Source: Streptomyces poriferorum
GTDB taxonomy: Bacteria; Actinomycetota; Actinomycetes; Streptomycetales; Streptomycetaceae
Length of the DNA: 64,000 nucleotides
Direction: 5' to 3'
NCBI RefSeq assembly: GCF_019399235.1
Contig: NZ_JAELVH010000017.1
Location: forward strand, 32,659 to 96,658
Shown here: in pieces, positions 1 through 8,475 of the stretch
How the letters are laid out: the number at the start of each line of letters is the position of its first letter
Numbering within the stretch: the stretch's first letter is position 1
Translations under genes and position numbers: made by a program
The notes under the pieces: generated by a model
The model's input: the letters and a program-made list of their open reading frames with translations, nothing else
Databases searched by the model: none
Told to the model about the DNA's origin: nothing

Positions 1-734
1 GGCGCGCGTGGGAGGTGGTCTCGCGCACCGAGGAGACCGCGGACGTCGCCACGTTCCAGCTCCGTCCGGCCGACGGCGCCCCTGCCCCCGCCTTCCGTCC
101 CGGCCAGTACGTGTCCGTGCAGGTCGAACTCCCCGACGGCGCCCGCCAGATACGCCAGTACAGCCTCTCCTGCGCCCCGGGTTCGGCGCTCCGCTCGTTC
201 ACCGTCAAGCGGGTGCACGGCGGCGGCGCCCCCGACGGGGAGGTCTCACGGCAGTTGCACGACCACGTCCGCGCCGGTGACCGGCTCCGCGTCTCGGCCC
301 CGTACGGCGACCTCGTACTGAAGTCCGCCGAAGCCCCGCTCCTGCTCGCCTCGGCGGGCATCGGCTGCACCCCGATGCTGTCGATGCTGGAGCACCTCGC
401 GGACTCCGGCCACCGCGCGCCGGTGACAGTGGTGCACGGCGACCGCTCCCCCGCCGACCACGCGCTGCGCGCCGACCACGCCCTGTTCACCGCCAAACTC
501 CCCGACGCCGCGGCCCACTTCTGGTACGAGAACCCCGAGCAGGGCCACCCGGCGGACCGCACCGGTCTCGTCGACCTGACCGGCGTGGCGATCCCGTCCG
601 GCACCCACGCCTACCTCTGCGGTCCGCTGCCCTTCATGCGGGCAGTGCGCACCCAGCTGCTCGCCAAGGGCGTCCCGGCGGCCGACATCCACTACGAGGT
701 GTTCGGCCCCGACCTGTGGCTCGCCGAGGGCTGA
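1..734 (+). CDS. hmp: Flavohaemoprotein (nitric oxide dioxygenase), C-terminal part
   Basis: The reading frame is open from the left edge, so only the reductase half of the protein is present (about 243 residues); the globin domain would lie outside the window. The FAD-binding motif RQYSLS is encoded at about 153-170. The NAD-binding stretch GIGCTPMLSML follows, then CGPLPFM and the terminal EVFGPD, the usual order in FNR-type modules of flavohaemoglobins. In this family the reductase passes electrons from NAD(P)H through FAD to the globin haem, which converts NO to nitrate. It could instead be a stand-alone FNR-type oxidoreductase, but the EVFGPD ending favours Hmp. Confidence 0.85.
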   Translation, partial: RAWEVVSRTEETADVATFQLRPADGAPAPAFRPGQYVSVQVELPDGARQIRQYSLSCAPGSALRSFTVKRVHGGGAPDGEVSRQLHDHVRAGDRLRVSAPYGDLVLKSAEAPLLLASAGIGCTPMLSMLEHLADSGHRAPVTVVHGDRSPADHALRADHALFTAKLPDAAAHFWYENPEQGHPADRTGLVDLTGVAIPSGTHAYLCGPLPFMRAVRTQLLAKGVPAADIHYEVFGPDLWLAEG

Positions 735-883
735 GCGGCGGCCGGTGCTCGCGGAATTGACCGGATCGGCTCGCACACCGTCCGAACAGGGCCCCGGAAT
801 CCCCCCGTGAATGGTCCGGGACCCCGTCCGTCGGGTACAAGCGCTGTACGGACACACTCCCCCCACGCACGAAGGAGTCGGTC

Positions 884-1474
884 ATGTCCTCACCCATGTC
901 CGCGAGCGCCTTTCTCGACGCACTGAAGGACGAAGGGCTCACCGTCGTCCAGGTCGGCGACTGGCGCACGCACAACCGCAACCACAAGGGCCCCTGGGGG
1001 CCGGTCAACGGCGTGATGATCCATCACACGGTCACCAAGGGCACCGCCGCCACCGTCCGGATCTGCCGCGACGGCCACGCGGCGCTGCCGGGACCCCTGT
1101 GCCACGGCGTCATCGCCAAGGACGGCCGGATCCACCTGGTCGGCTACGGACGGACCAACCACGCCGGGCTCGGCGACGACGACGTCCTGCGCGCCGTCAT
1201 CGCCGAGAAGGGCCTGCCGTCCGACAACGAGGCCAACACCGACGGGAACCGGCACTTCTACGGCTTCGAGTGCGAGAACCTCGGCAACGGCAAGGACCCC
1301 TGGCCCGCCGTCCAGCTCGAAGCCATCGAGAAGGCGGCGGCCGCGGTCTGCCGCCACCACAACTGGACCTCCCGCTCGGTCATCGGCCACCGGGAGTGGC
1401 AGCCCGGCAAGGTCGACCCGCGCGGCTTCTCGATGACCTCCATGCGGGCACGGATCCACGACCGCCTGAAGTAG
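884..1474 (+). CDS. N-acetylmuramoyl-L-alanine amidase (Amidase_2/PGRP family)
   Basis: A 196-residue protein made of one amidase_2 domain. The predicted zinc ligands are His47 or His48 in IHHTV, His169 in GHREW and Asp178 in KVDP. The family cleaves the bond between muramic acid and the peptide stem of peptidoglycan. There is no signal peptide or membrane segment, so it acts in the cytoplasm or leaves by a non-classical route. Actinobacterial proteins of this type also occur as phage-like endolysins, but there are no phage genes nearby. The ATG is preceded by the purine-rich AAGGAG at 870-875, which supports the start. Confidence 0.85.
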   Translation: MSSPMSASAFLDALKDEGLTVVQVGDWRTHNRNHKGPWGPVNGVMIHHTVTKGTAATVRICRDGHAALPGPLCHGVIAKDGRIHLVGYGRTNHAGLGDDDVLRAVIAEKGLPSDNEANTDGNRHFYGFECENLGNGKDPWPAVQLEAIEKAAAAVCRHHNWTSRSVIGHREWQPGKVDPRGFSMTSMRARIHDRLK

Positions 1475-1515
1475 CCCGGAGCCCGCTCCGGCAGGGGCAC
1501 GGCCACAATGGAGCC

Positions 1516-2472
1516 ATGCCCTCCACGCCCTCCGACGCGCCGGGTCCTGCCGGGAACTCCGGACAGGACCCCGGCCTCTCCCGGCTGCGGCCGGTGCTCC
1601 CGTCGCCCCTGCAGCCGGCCGGGGACGAGCGCTTCGCGCGTCACGGCGTGACGCTGCTCCTGAAGCGCGACGATCTGATCCATGCGGACCTGCCGGGCAA
1701 CAAGTGGCGCAAACTCGCCCCGAACCTCCGTGCGGCGGCCGGCCGGCCTGTGCTCACCTTCGGCGGCGCCTACTCCAACCACCTGCGGGCCACGGCCGCC
1801 GCGGGCCGGCTGCTGGGCTTCCGCACCATCGGCGTGGTCCGGGGCGACGAACTCGCCCACCGCCCGCTCAACCCCTCGCTGGCCCGGTGCGCGGCCGACG
1901 GAATGCTGTTGCACTTCGTGGACCGCCGGACGTACCGCGCCAAGGCCGATCCGCAGGTTCTGGCTGGGCTGCTGAGCGCCTACGGAGAGTGCGAGGTCAT
2001 CCCGGAGGGCGGCAGCAACGCCCTGGCCGCACAGGGCTGCACAGAGCTCGGCCGCGAGCTGCGCGGGACGGCCGGCGTGGCGGCGGTGGCCTGCGGCACC
2101 GGGGGCACCCTCGCCGGACTGGCCGCGGGACTGGCGCCCGGACAGCGCGCCCTCGGGATCCCGGTCCTGCGGGGCGGCTTCCTCGGGGACGCGGTCCGGG
2201 ACCTCCAGCGGGAGGCGTTCGGCGGACCGGCCGGCACGTGGTCCCTGGACGAACGCTTCCACTTCGGCGGGTACGCCCGCACCACACCCGCCCTGCACGC
2301 GTTCGCCGACGACTTCGAGGACCGCCACGGGCTGCCGGTCGAGCGCCTCTATGTGGCCAAACTCCTGTACGCGCTCACCGTGCTGGCCGGTGAGGGCGCG
2401 TTCGCCGCGGGCACCACGGTCGCGGCCGTGATCACGGGGCGCCCGGACGATCAGTCCGACTCCTCCCGGTAG
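1516..2472 (+). CDS. ACC deaminase / D-cysteine desulfhydrase family PLP enzyme
   Basis: A 318-residue fold-type II PLP enzyme. Lys63 in GNKWRKL is the expected Schiff-base lysine. FGGAYSNHL is the substrate and phosphate loop, and CGTGGTLAG is the glycine-rich loop that holds the PLP phosphate. Family members deaminate 1-aminocyclopropane-1-carboxylate or desulfhydrate D-cysteine, and I cannot tell these apart from sequence alone. The ATG at 1516 was chosen because homology starts soon after it; the frame is open further upstream but reads as non-protein. The last 22 bases overlap the 3' end of the convergent antiporter gene, so both stop codons lie inside each other's coding sequence. Confidence 0.8.
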   Translation: MPSTPSDAPGPAGNSGQDPGLSRLRPVLPSPLQPAGDERFARHGVTLLLKRDDLIHADLPGNKWRKLAPNLRAAAGRPVLTFGGAYSNHLRATAAAGRLLGFRTIGVVRGDELAHRPLNPSLARCAADGMLLHFVDRRTYRAKADPQVLAGLLSAYGECEVIPEGGSNALAAQGCTELGRELRGTAGVAAVACGTGGTLAGLAAGLAPGQRALGIPVLRGGFLGDAVRDLQREAFGGPAGTWSLDERFHFGGYARTTPALHAFADDFEDRHGLPVERLYVAKLLYALTVLAGEGAFAAGTTVAAVITGRPDDQSDSSR

Positions 2473-4049
2473 GCCGCGGCCTCCTCCAGGTCGAGGCGCC
2501 TGAGCAGCGTCCGCATCATCTCGTCGTCGATGCTGCGCTCGTCCCGCAGCCGTACGAAGACCTCGCGCTCGGCCTCGATCATCTCGCCGGCCAGTCGCCG
2601 GTAGGTGTCGTCCGCCGACTCCCCCGTCACCGGATTGGCCGCGCCGAGGCGCTCCCAGACCGCGTTGCGGCGGCGCTCCAGGACGGTGCGCAGCCGGTCG
2701 GTGAGCGGCTGCGGCAGGCAATTGCGCCGGTCGGTGAGCAGTTCCTCCAGGCGGGCCTCGGCGGCCGTGGACGCCTCGCTCTGGGCCTGCGCCTCGGCGA
2801 GCGTCTCGGCCTGCCGGTCGCGGCCCGGGAGCTTCAGGACCTTCACCATGACCGGCAGCGTGAGCCCCTGGACGACCAGCGTGCCGATGACCGTGGTGAA
2901 GGTCAGGAACAGCACCAGGTTGCGTGCCGGGAACGCGTCGCCGTCGCTCGTGACCAGCGGGATGGAGAAGGCGATGGCGAGCGAGACGACGCCGCGCATC
3001 CCGGCCCAGCCGACGATCAGCGGTGAGGTCCAGTCGGTCTCGGGTTCCCGTTCCCGGATGCGTTTCGACAGCAGGCGGGGCACATAGGTCGCCGGATAGA
3101 CCCAGATGAACCGGACGACGACGACCGCCAGGAACACCGCCACCGCGTACCAGAGGGCCTCGGTGACGGCGTACGTACCGAGCCCCTTCAGTACGAAGGG
3201 CAGCTGAAGGCCGATCAGCGCGAAGACGGCGGACTCCAGGATGAACGCGACCATCTTCCAGACGGCGGCCTCCTGGAGCCTGGTGGCGAAGTCGACCTGC
3301 CAGGCGCGGTGGCCCAGGTAGAGCGCGACGACGACGACCGCGAGCACTCCGGAGGCGTGCACGCGTTCGGCGGCCGCGTAAGCCACGAACGGGATCAGGA
3401 GCGACAGGGTGTTCTGGAGCAGCGGTTCCTTGAGGTGTGTGCGGAGCCAGTGCAGCGGGACCATGAGGACCAGTCCGACGCCGACACCGCCGACCGAGGC
3501 CAGCAGGAACTCGCCGATCCCGCCGCCCCAGCTCATGCCCTCGCCCACGGCCGCGGCGAGCGCCACCTTGTAGGCGGTGATCGCGGTGGCGTCGTTCACC
3601 AGGGATTCGCCCTGAAGGATCGTCGTGACACGGGCGGGCAGGCCGACCCGGCGGGCGATGGCCGCGGCGGTGACGGCGTCCGGCGGGGCGATGACGGCGC
3701 CCAGCACCAGCGCGGCCGTGAGCGGCAGGTCGGGCACCAGCCGGTACGCCAGCCAGCCCACCGCGACGGTGGCGAACAGCACGTAGCCGACGGAGAGCAG
3801 CGCGACGGGGCGGATGTTGGCCCGCAGGTCGAGGTACGAGCTGTCCACGGCCGCCGTGTAGAGCAAGGGCGGCAGCAGGAGCGGCAGCACGATGTGCGCG
3901 TCCAGCGTGTACGTCGGCACCCCGGGCACGTACGAGCCGATCAGCCCGAGGGCCACCAGCAGCAGCGGGGCCGGCACCGGCGTCCGGCGTGCCAGACCGG
4001 CTGTCGCCGCACTGGCCGCCACCAGTGCCACCAGTGGCAATGCGTCCAT
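2451..4049 (-). CDS. Na+/H+ antiporter, CPA1 family
   Basis: A 532-residue polytopic membrane protein with about 12 hydrophobic segments in the first 400 residues and a charged cytoplasmic tail. The family signatures APPDAV and GESLVNDA carry the transmembrane acidic residues used for ion exchange. Members swap external protons for cytoplasmic Na+ or K+ and maintain pH and salt balance. The tail is rich in Arg and Glu and may be regulatory. The gene is divergent from the UBP zinc-finger gene, 35 bp away, so the two share a short promoter region. Confidence 0.9.
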   Translation of the reverse strand: MDALPLVALVAASAATAGLARRTPVPAPLLLVALGLIGSYVPGVPTYTLDAHIVLPLLLPPLLYTAAVDSSYLDLRANIRPVALLSVGYVLFATVAVGWLAYRLVPDLPLTAALVLGAVIAPPDAVTAAAIARRVGLPARVTTILQGESLVNDATAITAYKVALAAAVGEGMSWGGGIGEFLLASVGGVGVGLVLMVPLHWLRTHLKEPLLQNTLSLLIPFVAYAAAERVHASGVLAVVVVALYLGHRAWQVDFATRLQEAAVWKMVAFILESAVFALIGLQLPFVLKGLGTYAVTEALWYAVAVFLAVVVVRFIWVYPATYVPRLLSKRIREREPETDWTSPLIVGWAGMRGVVSLAIAFSIPLVTSDGDAFPARNLVLFLTFTTVIGTLVVQGLTLPVMVKVLKLPGRDRQAETLAEAQAQSEASTAAEARLEELLTDRRNCLPQPLTDRLRTVLERRRNAVWERLGAANPVTGESADDTYRRLAGEMIEAEREVFVRLRDERSIDDEMMRTLLRRLDLEEAAAYREESD

Positions 4050-4084
4050 CTCACGGTCCTCGCATCCGTCGTAACCTGGCCATC

Positions 4085-4345
4085 ATGAGCGAGTGCCCGC
4101 ATGTACCGGACCTGCCGCGCCCCGAGCCCGCAGCCCTCTCCGAGACCTGTCTCGAATGCCGGGCGGCGGGCACCCACCCCGTGCAACTGCGACTCTGCCT
4201 GATGTGCGGGCATGTCGGCTGCTGCGATTCGTCGCCCCACCAGCACGCGACGGGGCACTTCAAGGAGACCGGTCATCCGGTGATGCGGAGCTTCGAGGCC
4301 GGCGAGAGCTGGCGCTGGTGCTTCGAGGACGGTTCGATCGTCTGA
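4085..4345 (+). CDS. UBP-type zinc finger protein
   Basis: An 86-residue protein that is essentially one ZnF-UBP domain. It has two CxxC pairs (CLEC and CLMCGHVGCC) and several His residues (HQHATGHF, TGHPV), with the typical ending SWRWCFED. In eukaryotes this domain binds the free C-terminus of ubiquitin. Bacterial single-domain versions have no settled function. The gene is divergent from the antiporter and lies upstream of the anti-sigma/sigma pair. The ATG at 4085 was chosen because the zinc-binding cysteines begin soon after it. Confidence 0.85.
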   Translation: MSECPHVPDLPRPEPAALSETCLECRAAGTHPVQLRLCLMCGHVGCCDSSPHQHATGHFKETGHPVMRSFEAGESWRWCFEDGSIV

Positions 4346-4576
4346 CGTCTGGGTACGTCAAACCGGCGCCTGTTGTTCGTAATTGACCGTCGCAGACCCC
4401 TAGCCACTGTGCGTACTCGTGGGCTTACCATGAGTGACAGTCATGGGACGGGGTCTCGGCGACACGGCATCATGGATCGCGATAGCGTCGCCGGACCAAG
4501 AACCGAAGACGTACCGCATGGCTCCGGGCGACCCTTCCCGGATCCTCGAAGAGTTTGTGCCACCTTGGAGGTGAGG

Positions 4577-4990
4577 GTGTCCCAGATCGCAGGCGAGCCC
4601 GGGAATCAGGACTTCGTAGAGGTCCGGCTGCCCGCTGCGGGTGCCTACCTGTCGGTGCTGCGTACGGCCACGGCCGGTCTCGCAGCGCGTTTGGACTTCA
4701 CTCTCGACGAGATCGAGGATCTCCGTATCGCGGTCGACGAGGCCTGCGCGATCCTGCTCCAGCAGGCCGTGCCGGGTTCCGTCCTCAGCTGCGTGTTCCG
4801 GCTCGTCGACGATTCTCTCGAGGTGACGGTTTCGGCCCCGACGACGGACGGCCGGGCCCCGGAGCGCGACACGTTCGCCTGGACGGTGCTCTCCGCACTG
4901 GCCGGAAAGGTCGACTCCTCGGTCGCCGATGACCGTACGGTCAGCATCAGCCTGTACAAACAGCGCGGCGCGGGACCCGGGCCGGCGTGA
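4577..4990 (+). CDS. Anti-sigma factor (RsbW-like kinase; PrsH/UshX/RshA type)
   Basis: A 137-residue HATPase_c_2 protein. The GTG at 4577 follows GGAGG at 4567-4571, and the sequence from VSQIAGEPG onward matches the N-terminus I remember for the S. coelicolor SigH antagonist. The helix with DEIEDLRIAVDEAC corresponds to the N-box region of serine-kinase anti-sigma factors, and FAWTVLSALAG to the later part of the fold. It should bind the sigma factor encoded next and hold it inactive until stress. The stop codon overlaps the sigma start (GTGA), which implies coupled translation and matched amounts. The name and partner come from the family and synteny. Confidence 0.85.
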   Translation: MSQIAGEPGNQDFVEVRLPAAGAYLSVLRTATAGLAARLDFTLDEIEDLRIAVDEACAILLQQAVPGSVLSCVFRLVDDSLEVTVSAPTTDGRAPERDTFAWTVLSALAGKVDSSVADDRTVSISLYKQRGAGPGPA

Positions 4991-5967
4991 GCAACGGGAA
5001 CGGGGACGGTCCTGTGCGGGACGAGACGATCCGACCAGGGGTGGTGCGCGCAGCAGGCATCCCGGAGCAGCAGGCCCTGCCTCATCCGGTGGACGGGGCG
5101 GACCTGCCCCGTGCGGTGGACGGGGCACAGGGGCCCGCCGGCATTACGGTCGCGGTGGAGAAGTCGCAGGCGGAGCGGGCGGGCCAGATGAGCGAGCACG
5201 GGCACCACGATCCACACGACCGCAGCGGGGCGCGGGCGCTGTTCATCGAGCTGGGCAAGCTCCCGGACGGGTCACCCGAGAAGGCGGAGCTGCGCAACCG
5301 GCTGGTGCGGATGCACCTGCCGCTGGTGGAGCACCTGGCGCGGCGCTTCCGCAACCGCGGCGAGCCGCTGGACGATCTGACCCAGGTCGCCACGATCGGT
5401 CTGATCAAGTCGGTGGACCGGTTCGACCCGGAGCGCGGCGTCGAGTTCTCGACGTACGCGACCCCCACGGTCGTCGGCGAGATCAAGCGGCACTTCCGCG
5501 ACAAGGGCTGGGCGGTGCGGGTGCCGCGCCGGCTCCAGGAGCTGCGGCTCTCGCTGACCACGGCGACGGCGGAGCTGTCCCAGCAGCACGGCCGCTCGCC
5601 CACGGTGCACGAGCTGGCGGAGCGGCTCGGCATCTCCGAGGAAGAGGTCCTGGAGGGCCTGGAATCGGCCAATGCGTACAGCACGCTCTCGCTGGACGTG
5701 CCGGACACGGACGACGAGTCCCCCGCGGTCGCGGACACGCTCGGCTCCGAGGACGAGGCGCTGGAGGGTGTCGAGTACCGGGAGTCGCTCAAGCCGCTGC
5801 TGGAGGACCTGCCGCCGCGTGAGAAGCGCATCCTGCTGCTTCGCTTCTTCGGCAACATGACCCAGTCGCAGATCGCCCAGGAGGTCGGCATCTCGCAGAT
5901 GCACGTCTCCCGGCTGCTGGCCCGCACCCTGGCCCAGTTGCGCGAGCGGCTGCTCGTCGAGGAGTAG
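4987..5967 (+). CDS. sigH: SigB/SigF-family stress sigma factor, SigH-like
   Basis: A 326-residue RNA polymerase sigma factor. About 75 residues of low-complexity N-terminal extension come first. Region 2 follows (LPLVEHLARRF, FDPERGVEFSTYATPTVVGEIKRHFRDK), then region 3 (SPTVHELAERLGISEEEV) and region 4 with the helix-turn-helix (MTQSQIAQEVGISQMHVSRLL). In S. coelicolor the homologue governs osmotic stress and aerial development, and is made in several sizes from different starts. An internal ATG at 5188 (MSEHGHH) could give such a shorter form here. The GTG at 4987 overlaps the anti-sigma stop by four bases. Confidence 0.88.
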   Translation: MSNGNGDGPVRDETIRPGVVRAAGIPEQQALPHPVDGADLPRAVDGAQGPAGITVAVEKSQAERAGQMSEHGHHDPHDRSGARALFIELGKLPDGSPEKAELRNRLVRMHLPLVEHLARRFRNRGEPLDDLTQVATIGLIKSVDRFDPERGVEFSTYATPTVVGEIKRHFRDKGWAVRVPRRLQELRLSLTTATAELSQQHGRSPTVHELAERLGISEEEVLEGLESANAYSTLSLDVPDTDDESPAVADTLGSEDEALEGVEYRESLKPLLEDLPPREKRILLLRFFGNMTQSQIAQEVGISQMHVSRLLARTLAQLRERLLVEE

Positions 5968-5980
5968 GCGGGCGAAGGGG

Positions 5981-6005
5981 CGGCCGGACGGCACCCGTCC
6001 GGCCG
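5981..6005. terminator. Hairpin between sigH and a convergent gene
   Basis: A perfect 11-bp GC-rich stem with a 3-nt loop, 14 bp after the sigma factor stop and 24 bp before the stop of the opposing membrane protein gene. It is symmetric, so it can end both transcripts. There is no U-tract, which is normal for Streptomyces. Confidence 0.65.
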
Positions 6006-6028
6006 GCCCGAGGCTGCCGTACCGCGCC

Positions 6029-6493
6029 TCAGGCGTCGGCGCTGTCCGTGTCGGGCGTCGCGCCCGGCCTGCGGATGCCGAGCGCCTCGATGGTCGCCGG
6101 GCGGGCCAGCTGGTACAGCGCGGTCAGCGCCACAGCGGCGAGCACGATGCCGGCCGGGATCAGCGCACCCTGGGACCGCAGCAGCGTCCAGGCCACCGGC
6201 AGCGCGATGATCTGCGTGATGAGTGCGGGTCCGCGGCTCCAGCTGCGGCGCCGAAGGAGCCCGCGGGCGGCGAAGAGCGGGATCAGCCCCAGGGCGATCA
6301 CCGTCAGGCCGCCCATTTCGGCCTGCTGCGGGCTGTCGGGACTGCCGAGCAGTCCCATCACCAGCATGGAGACACCGCCGATGACGAGGGCCGCCCCTTC
6401 GAGGGCGCTGAGGCCGGCCACGAGCGCGAGCCTGGCCGGCTTCGGCGGTTCGGCCGAGGGCGTCGGCGAGGGCGCGTTCTGCTGAGTACTCAC
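6029..6493 (-). CDS. Small integral membrane protein, function unknown
   Basis: A 154-residue protein with four predicted hydrophobic helices after a Pro-rich cytoplasmic start (TQQNAPSPTPSAEPPKPAR). I recognise no catalytic motif. Proteins like this, annotated as integral membrane proteins, are common in Streptomyces. The GTG at 6493 was chosen because residues upstream of it in the open frame look like non-coding arginine-rich sequence. It is divergent from the lipid kinase gene and convergent with sigH. Confidence 0.65.
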   Translation of the reverse strand: MSTQQNAPSPTPSAEPPKPARLALVAGLSALEGAALVIGGVSMLVMGLLGSPDSPQQAEMGGLTVIALGLIPLFAARGLLRRRSWSRGPALITQIIALPVAWTLLRSQGALIPAGIVLAAVALTALYQLARPATIEALGIRRPGATPDTDSADA

Positions 6494-6666
6494 CCCTGCA
6501 GGTTGGCATCCCCGGCACACGAAAGCGAAGCCGGGGTCGGAACGTCTTCGGCCGGCCGGAGAGACACCACGCACGGACCGGCACGCCGCGCCCACGTCGT
6601 CACTCTGCGTGAAGGCATCCGGGCAGGACTTCAGGCCGATACCTCGCGGTAGGTAGTCTGGCGGTC

Positions 6667-7635
6667 ATGCGCGCACTTCTTGTGGTCAATCCAGCTGCTA
6701 CCACCACCAGTGCGCGGACCCGTGACGTGCTGATTCATGCACTGGCCAGCGAAATGAAGCTGGAGGCCGTGTCCACGGAGTACCGCGGACACGCCCGTGA
6801 CCTGGGACGACGGGCCGCCGACAGCGACGACATCGATCTCGTGGTCGCGCTCGGCGGAGACGGCACGGTCAACGAGGTCGTGAACGGCCTGCTCCACAAG
6901 GGCCCCGACATCGACAACCTGCCGAAACTCGCCGTGGTCCCCGGCGGCTCGACCAATGTCTTCGCCCGCGCCCTCGGCCTCCCGAACGACGCGGTGGAGG
7001 CGACCGGCGCCATCCTGGACGCACTGGCCAACCGCACCGAACGGACGGTCGGCCTCGGCCTGGCGGCCGGCACCCCCGGCACGGAGGACGAATCGGTTCC
7101 GGAGCGCTGGTTCACTTTCTGCGCCGGCCTCGGATTCGACGCCGGTGTGATCGGTCGCGTCGAACAGCAGCGCGAGCGCGGCAAGCGTTCGACCCATGCG
7201 CTGTACGTACGCCAGGTGATGCGCCAGTTCCTCGATGAACCGCATCGGCGGCAGGGAATCATCACGCTGGAGGTGCCCGGCCAGGACCCGGTCACCGACC
7301 TCGCGCTCTCCATAATCTGCAACACGGCTCCCTGGACGTACCTGGGGAACCGGCCGATCTACGCCTCCCCGAAGGCGTCGTTCGACACCGCCCTGGACAT
7401 CCTCGGCCTGCAGCGACTGTCCACCCCGGCCGTCACCCGGTACGCCACACAGCTGCTCACCTCGAGCCCGGAAAAGGGTCCGCGGGGCAAGCACGCAGTT
7501 TCACTGCATGACCTCACGGACTTCACCTTGCATTCAAAGGCCCCACTGCCCCTCCAGATGGACGGTGACCACCTGGGGCTGCGTACAAGTGTGACGTTCA
7601 CAGGCGTACGCCGTGCACTGCGTGTGATTGTGTGA
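6667..7635 (+). CDS. Diacylglycerol/sphingosine kinase-family lipid kinase
   Basis: A 322-residue protein with the DAGK catalytic domain. It has VNPAAT at the N-terminus, the nucleotide-binding signature VALGGDGTVNEVVNGL near residues 60-75, and PGGSTNVFARALGLP. The C-terminal half is the beta-sandwich lipid-binding domain, with the late motif PLQMDGDHLG. Such enzymes phosphorylate diacylglycerol or related lipids at the membrane; the exact substrate is unknown. The ATG at 6667 starts directly with the conserved MRALLVVNPAAT. The next gene downstream is wblE, 317 bp away, so it has its own promoter. Confidence 0.85.
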   Translation: MRALLVVNPAATTTSARTRDVLIHALASEMKLEAVSTEYRGHARDLGRRAADSDDIDLVVALGGDGTVNEVVNGLLHKGPDIDNLPKLAVVPGGSTNVFARALGLPNDAVEATGAILDALANRTERTVGLGLAAGTPGTEDESVPERWFTFCAGLGFDAGVIGRVEQQRERGKRSTHALYVRQVMRQFLDEPHRRQGIITLEVPGQDPVTDLALSIICNTAPWTYLGNRPIYASPKASFDTALDILGLQRLSTPAVTRYATQLLTSSPEKGPRGKHAVSLHDLTDFTLHSKAPLPLQMDGDHLGLRTSVTFTGVRRALRVIV

Positions 7636-7952
7636 GTGGAAGGGACCAAAGTCCTTTAACTCGAACGTTTGGACTGGCTTCCACCCTCTAGAAGTACGGC
7701 TGTGACCTAGCCGACACCGAGGAATCAAAAAAAACTTTCCAGAAGGGGTTGTATCCGTCGCCGAGGTTTGGGAATCTCTACATGGCGATCGGGACGGCCC
7801 GCAACAACGGCCTCCACTGAAAGCCAGAATCCCTCCTCACACACAGGACCACAACCAGTTCTTCTGGGCGTCGGCCCTACACGTACGGAGGGGTTCGTGA
7901 AAGCGTTCACATTCACAAGCCACAGTACGTATACCAAGGAGAGGTAGCAGCC
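7636..7952 (+). other. Long intergenic leader upstream of wblE
   Basis: A 317-bp region with no convincing gene and unusually AT-rich for this genome, including an A8 run near 7730. It should hold the promoter(s) and 5' untranslated leader of wblE. I looked for a sigma-R type element: GGGAAT occurs at 7770-7775, but no GTT lies at the right distance, so I do not call a promoter. The ribosome-binding site AAGGAGAGG is at 7939-7947. Confidence 0.5.
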
Positions 7953-8210
7953 ATGGACTGGCGTCACAACGCCGTTTGTCGTGAGGAAGACCCGGAGCTG
8001 TTCTTCCCCATCGGCAACACCGGTCCTGCGCTGCTGCAGATCGAGGAAGCCAAGGCCGTCTGCCGTCGCTGCCCCGTCATGGAGCAGTGCCTGCAGTGGG
8101 CGCTCGAGTCCGGCCAGGACTCCGGCGTCTGGGGTGGCCTCAGCGAGGATGAGCGCCGCGCAATGAAGCGCCGCGCCGCTCGCAACCGGGCGCGTAACGC
8201 AAGCGCCTGA
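7953..8210 (+). CDS. wblE: WhiB-family Fe-S transcription factor WblE
   Basis: An 85-residue WhiB-like protein. Four cysteines, Cys9, Cys37, Cys40 and Cys46 (pattern C-x27-CxxC-x5-C), ligate a 4Fe-4S cluster. The turn GVWGG at residues 58-62 is the family hallmark that contacts sigma factor HrdB. The basic C-terminus (MKRRAARNRARN) binds DNA. The sequence matches WblE of Streptomyces (WhiB1 in mycobacteria), a conserved regulator that senses redox and NO. It is followed by a strong bidirectional terminator. Confidence 0.95.
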   Translation: MDWRHNAVCREEDPELFFPIGNTGPALLQIEEAKAVCRRCPVMEQCLQWALESGQDSGVWGGLSEDERRAMKRRAARNRARNASA

Positions 8211-8317
8211 CCGACGCCACCGCTACGAACCTCAGCCAGGCGGCGCGTACAGAGCGTACGCATCACCCCGCCCCCCGAGTCGCAGCGCGCAGTACCCCAC
8301 GAAGCGCATGCTTGACC

Positions 8318-8355
8318 AGAGAGCCCGGACCGTTCACCAACGGTCCGGGCTCTCT
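8318..8355. terminator. Bidirectional terminator
   Basis: A perfect 17-bp inverted repeat (8318-8334 with 8339-8355) around the loop CACC. It lies between wblE and the convergent histidine kinase gene and ends with TCTCT, so it works well in the plus direction. Confidence 0.85.
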
Positions 8356-8361
8356 GCTGTG

Positions 8362-8475
8362 CGTTCTCACGTGCTAGCCATCGGCGCTGACCGGGGCCGC
8401 GTTCTTACGTGCTGCTTGCCGGCGCGGACCGGGGCTGCGCTCCTCCGCGCTACTTGTCGGCGCGGACCGGGATGT
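8362..8475. repeat. Three tandem 38-bp repeats overlapping the histidine kinase 3' end
   Basis: Three direct copies of a 38-bp unit at 8362-8399, 8400-8437 and 8438-8475. The third copy contains the stop codon (8450-8452) and last codons of the histidine kinase gene. The first two are diverged extra copies beyond its end. Conservation is strongest over the segment TCGGCGCGGACCGGG. Confidence 0.8.

Noticed and set aside
7756..7800. Sigma-R promoter for wblE
   Set aside because: GGGAAT is present at 7770-7775, but no GTT lies 18-19 bp downstream.
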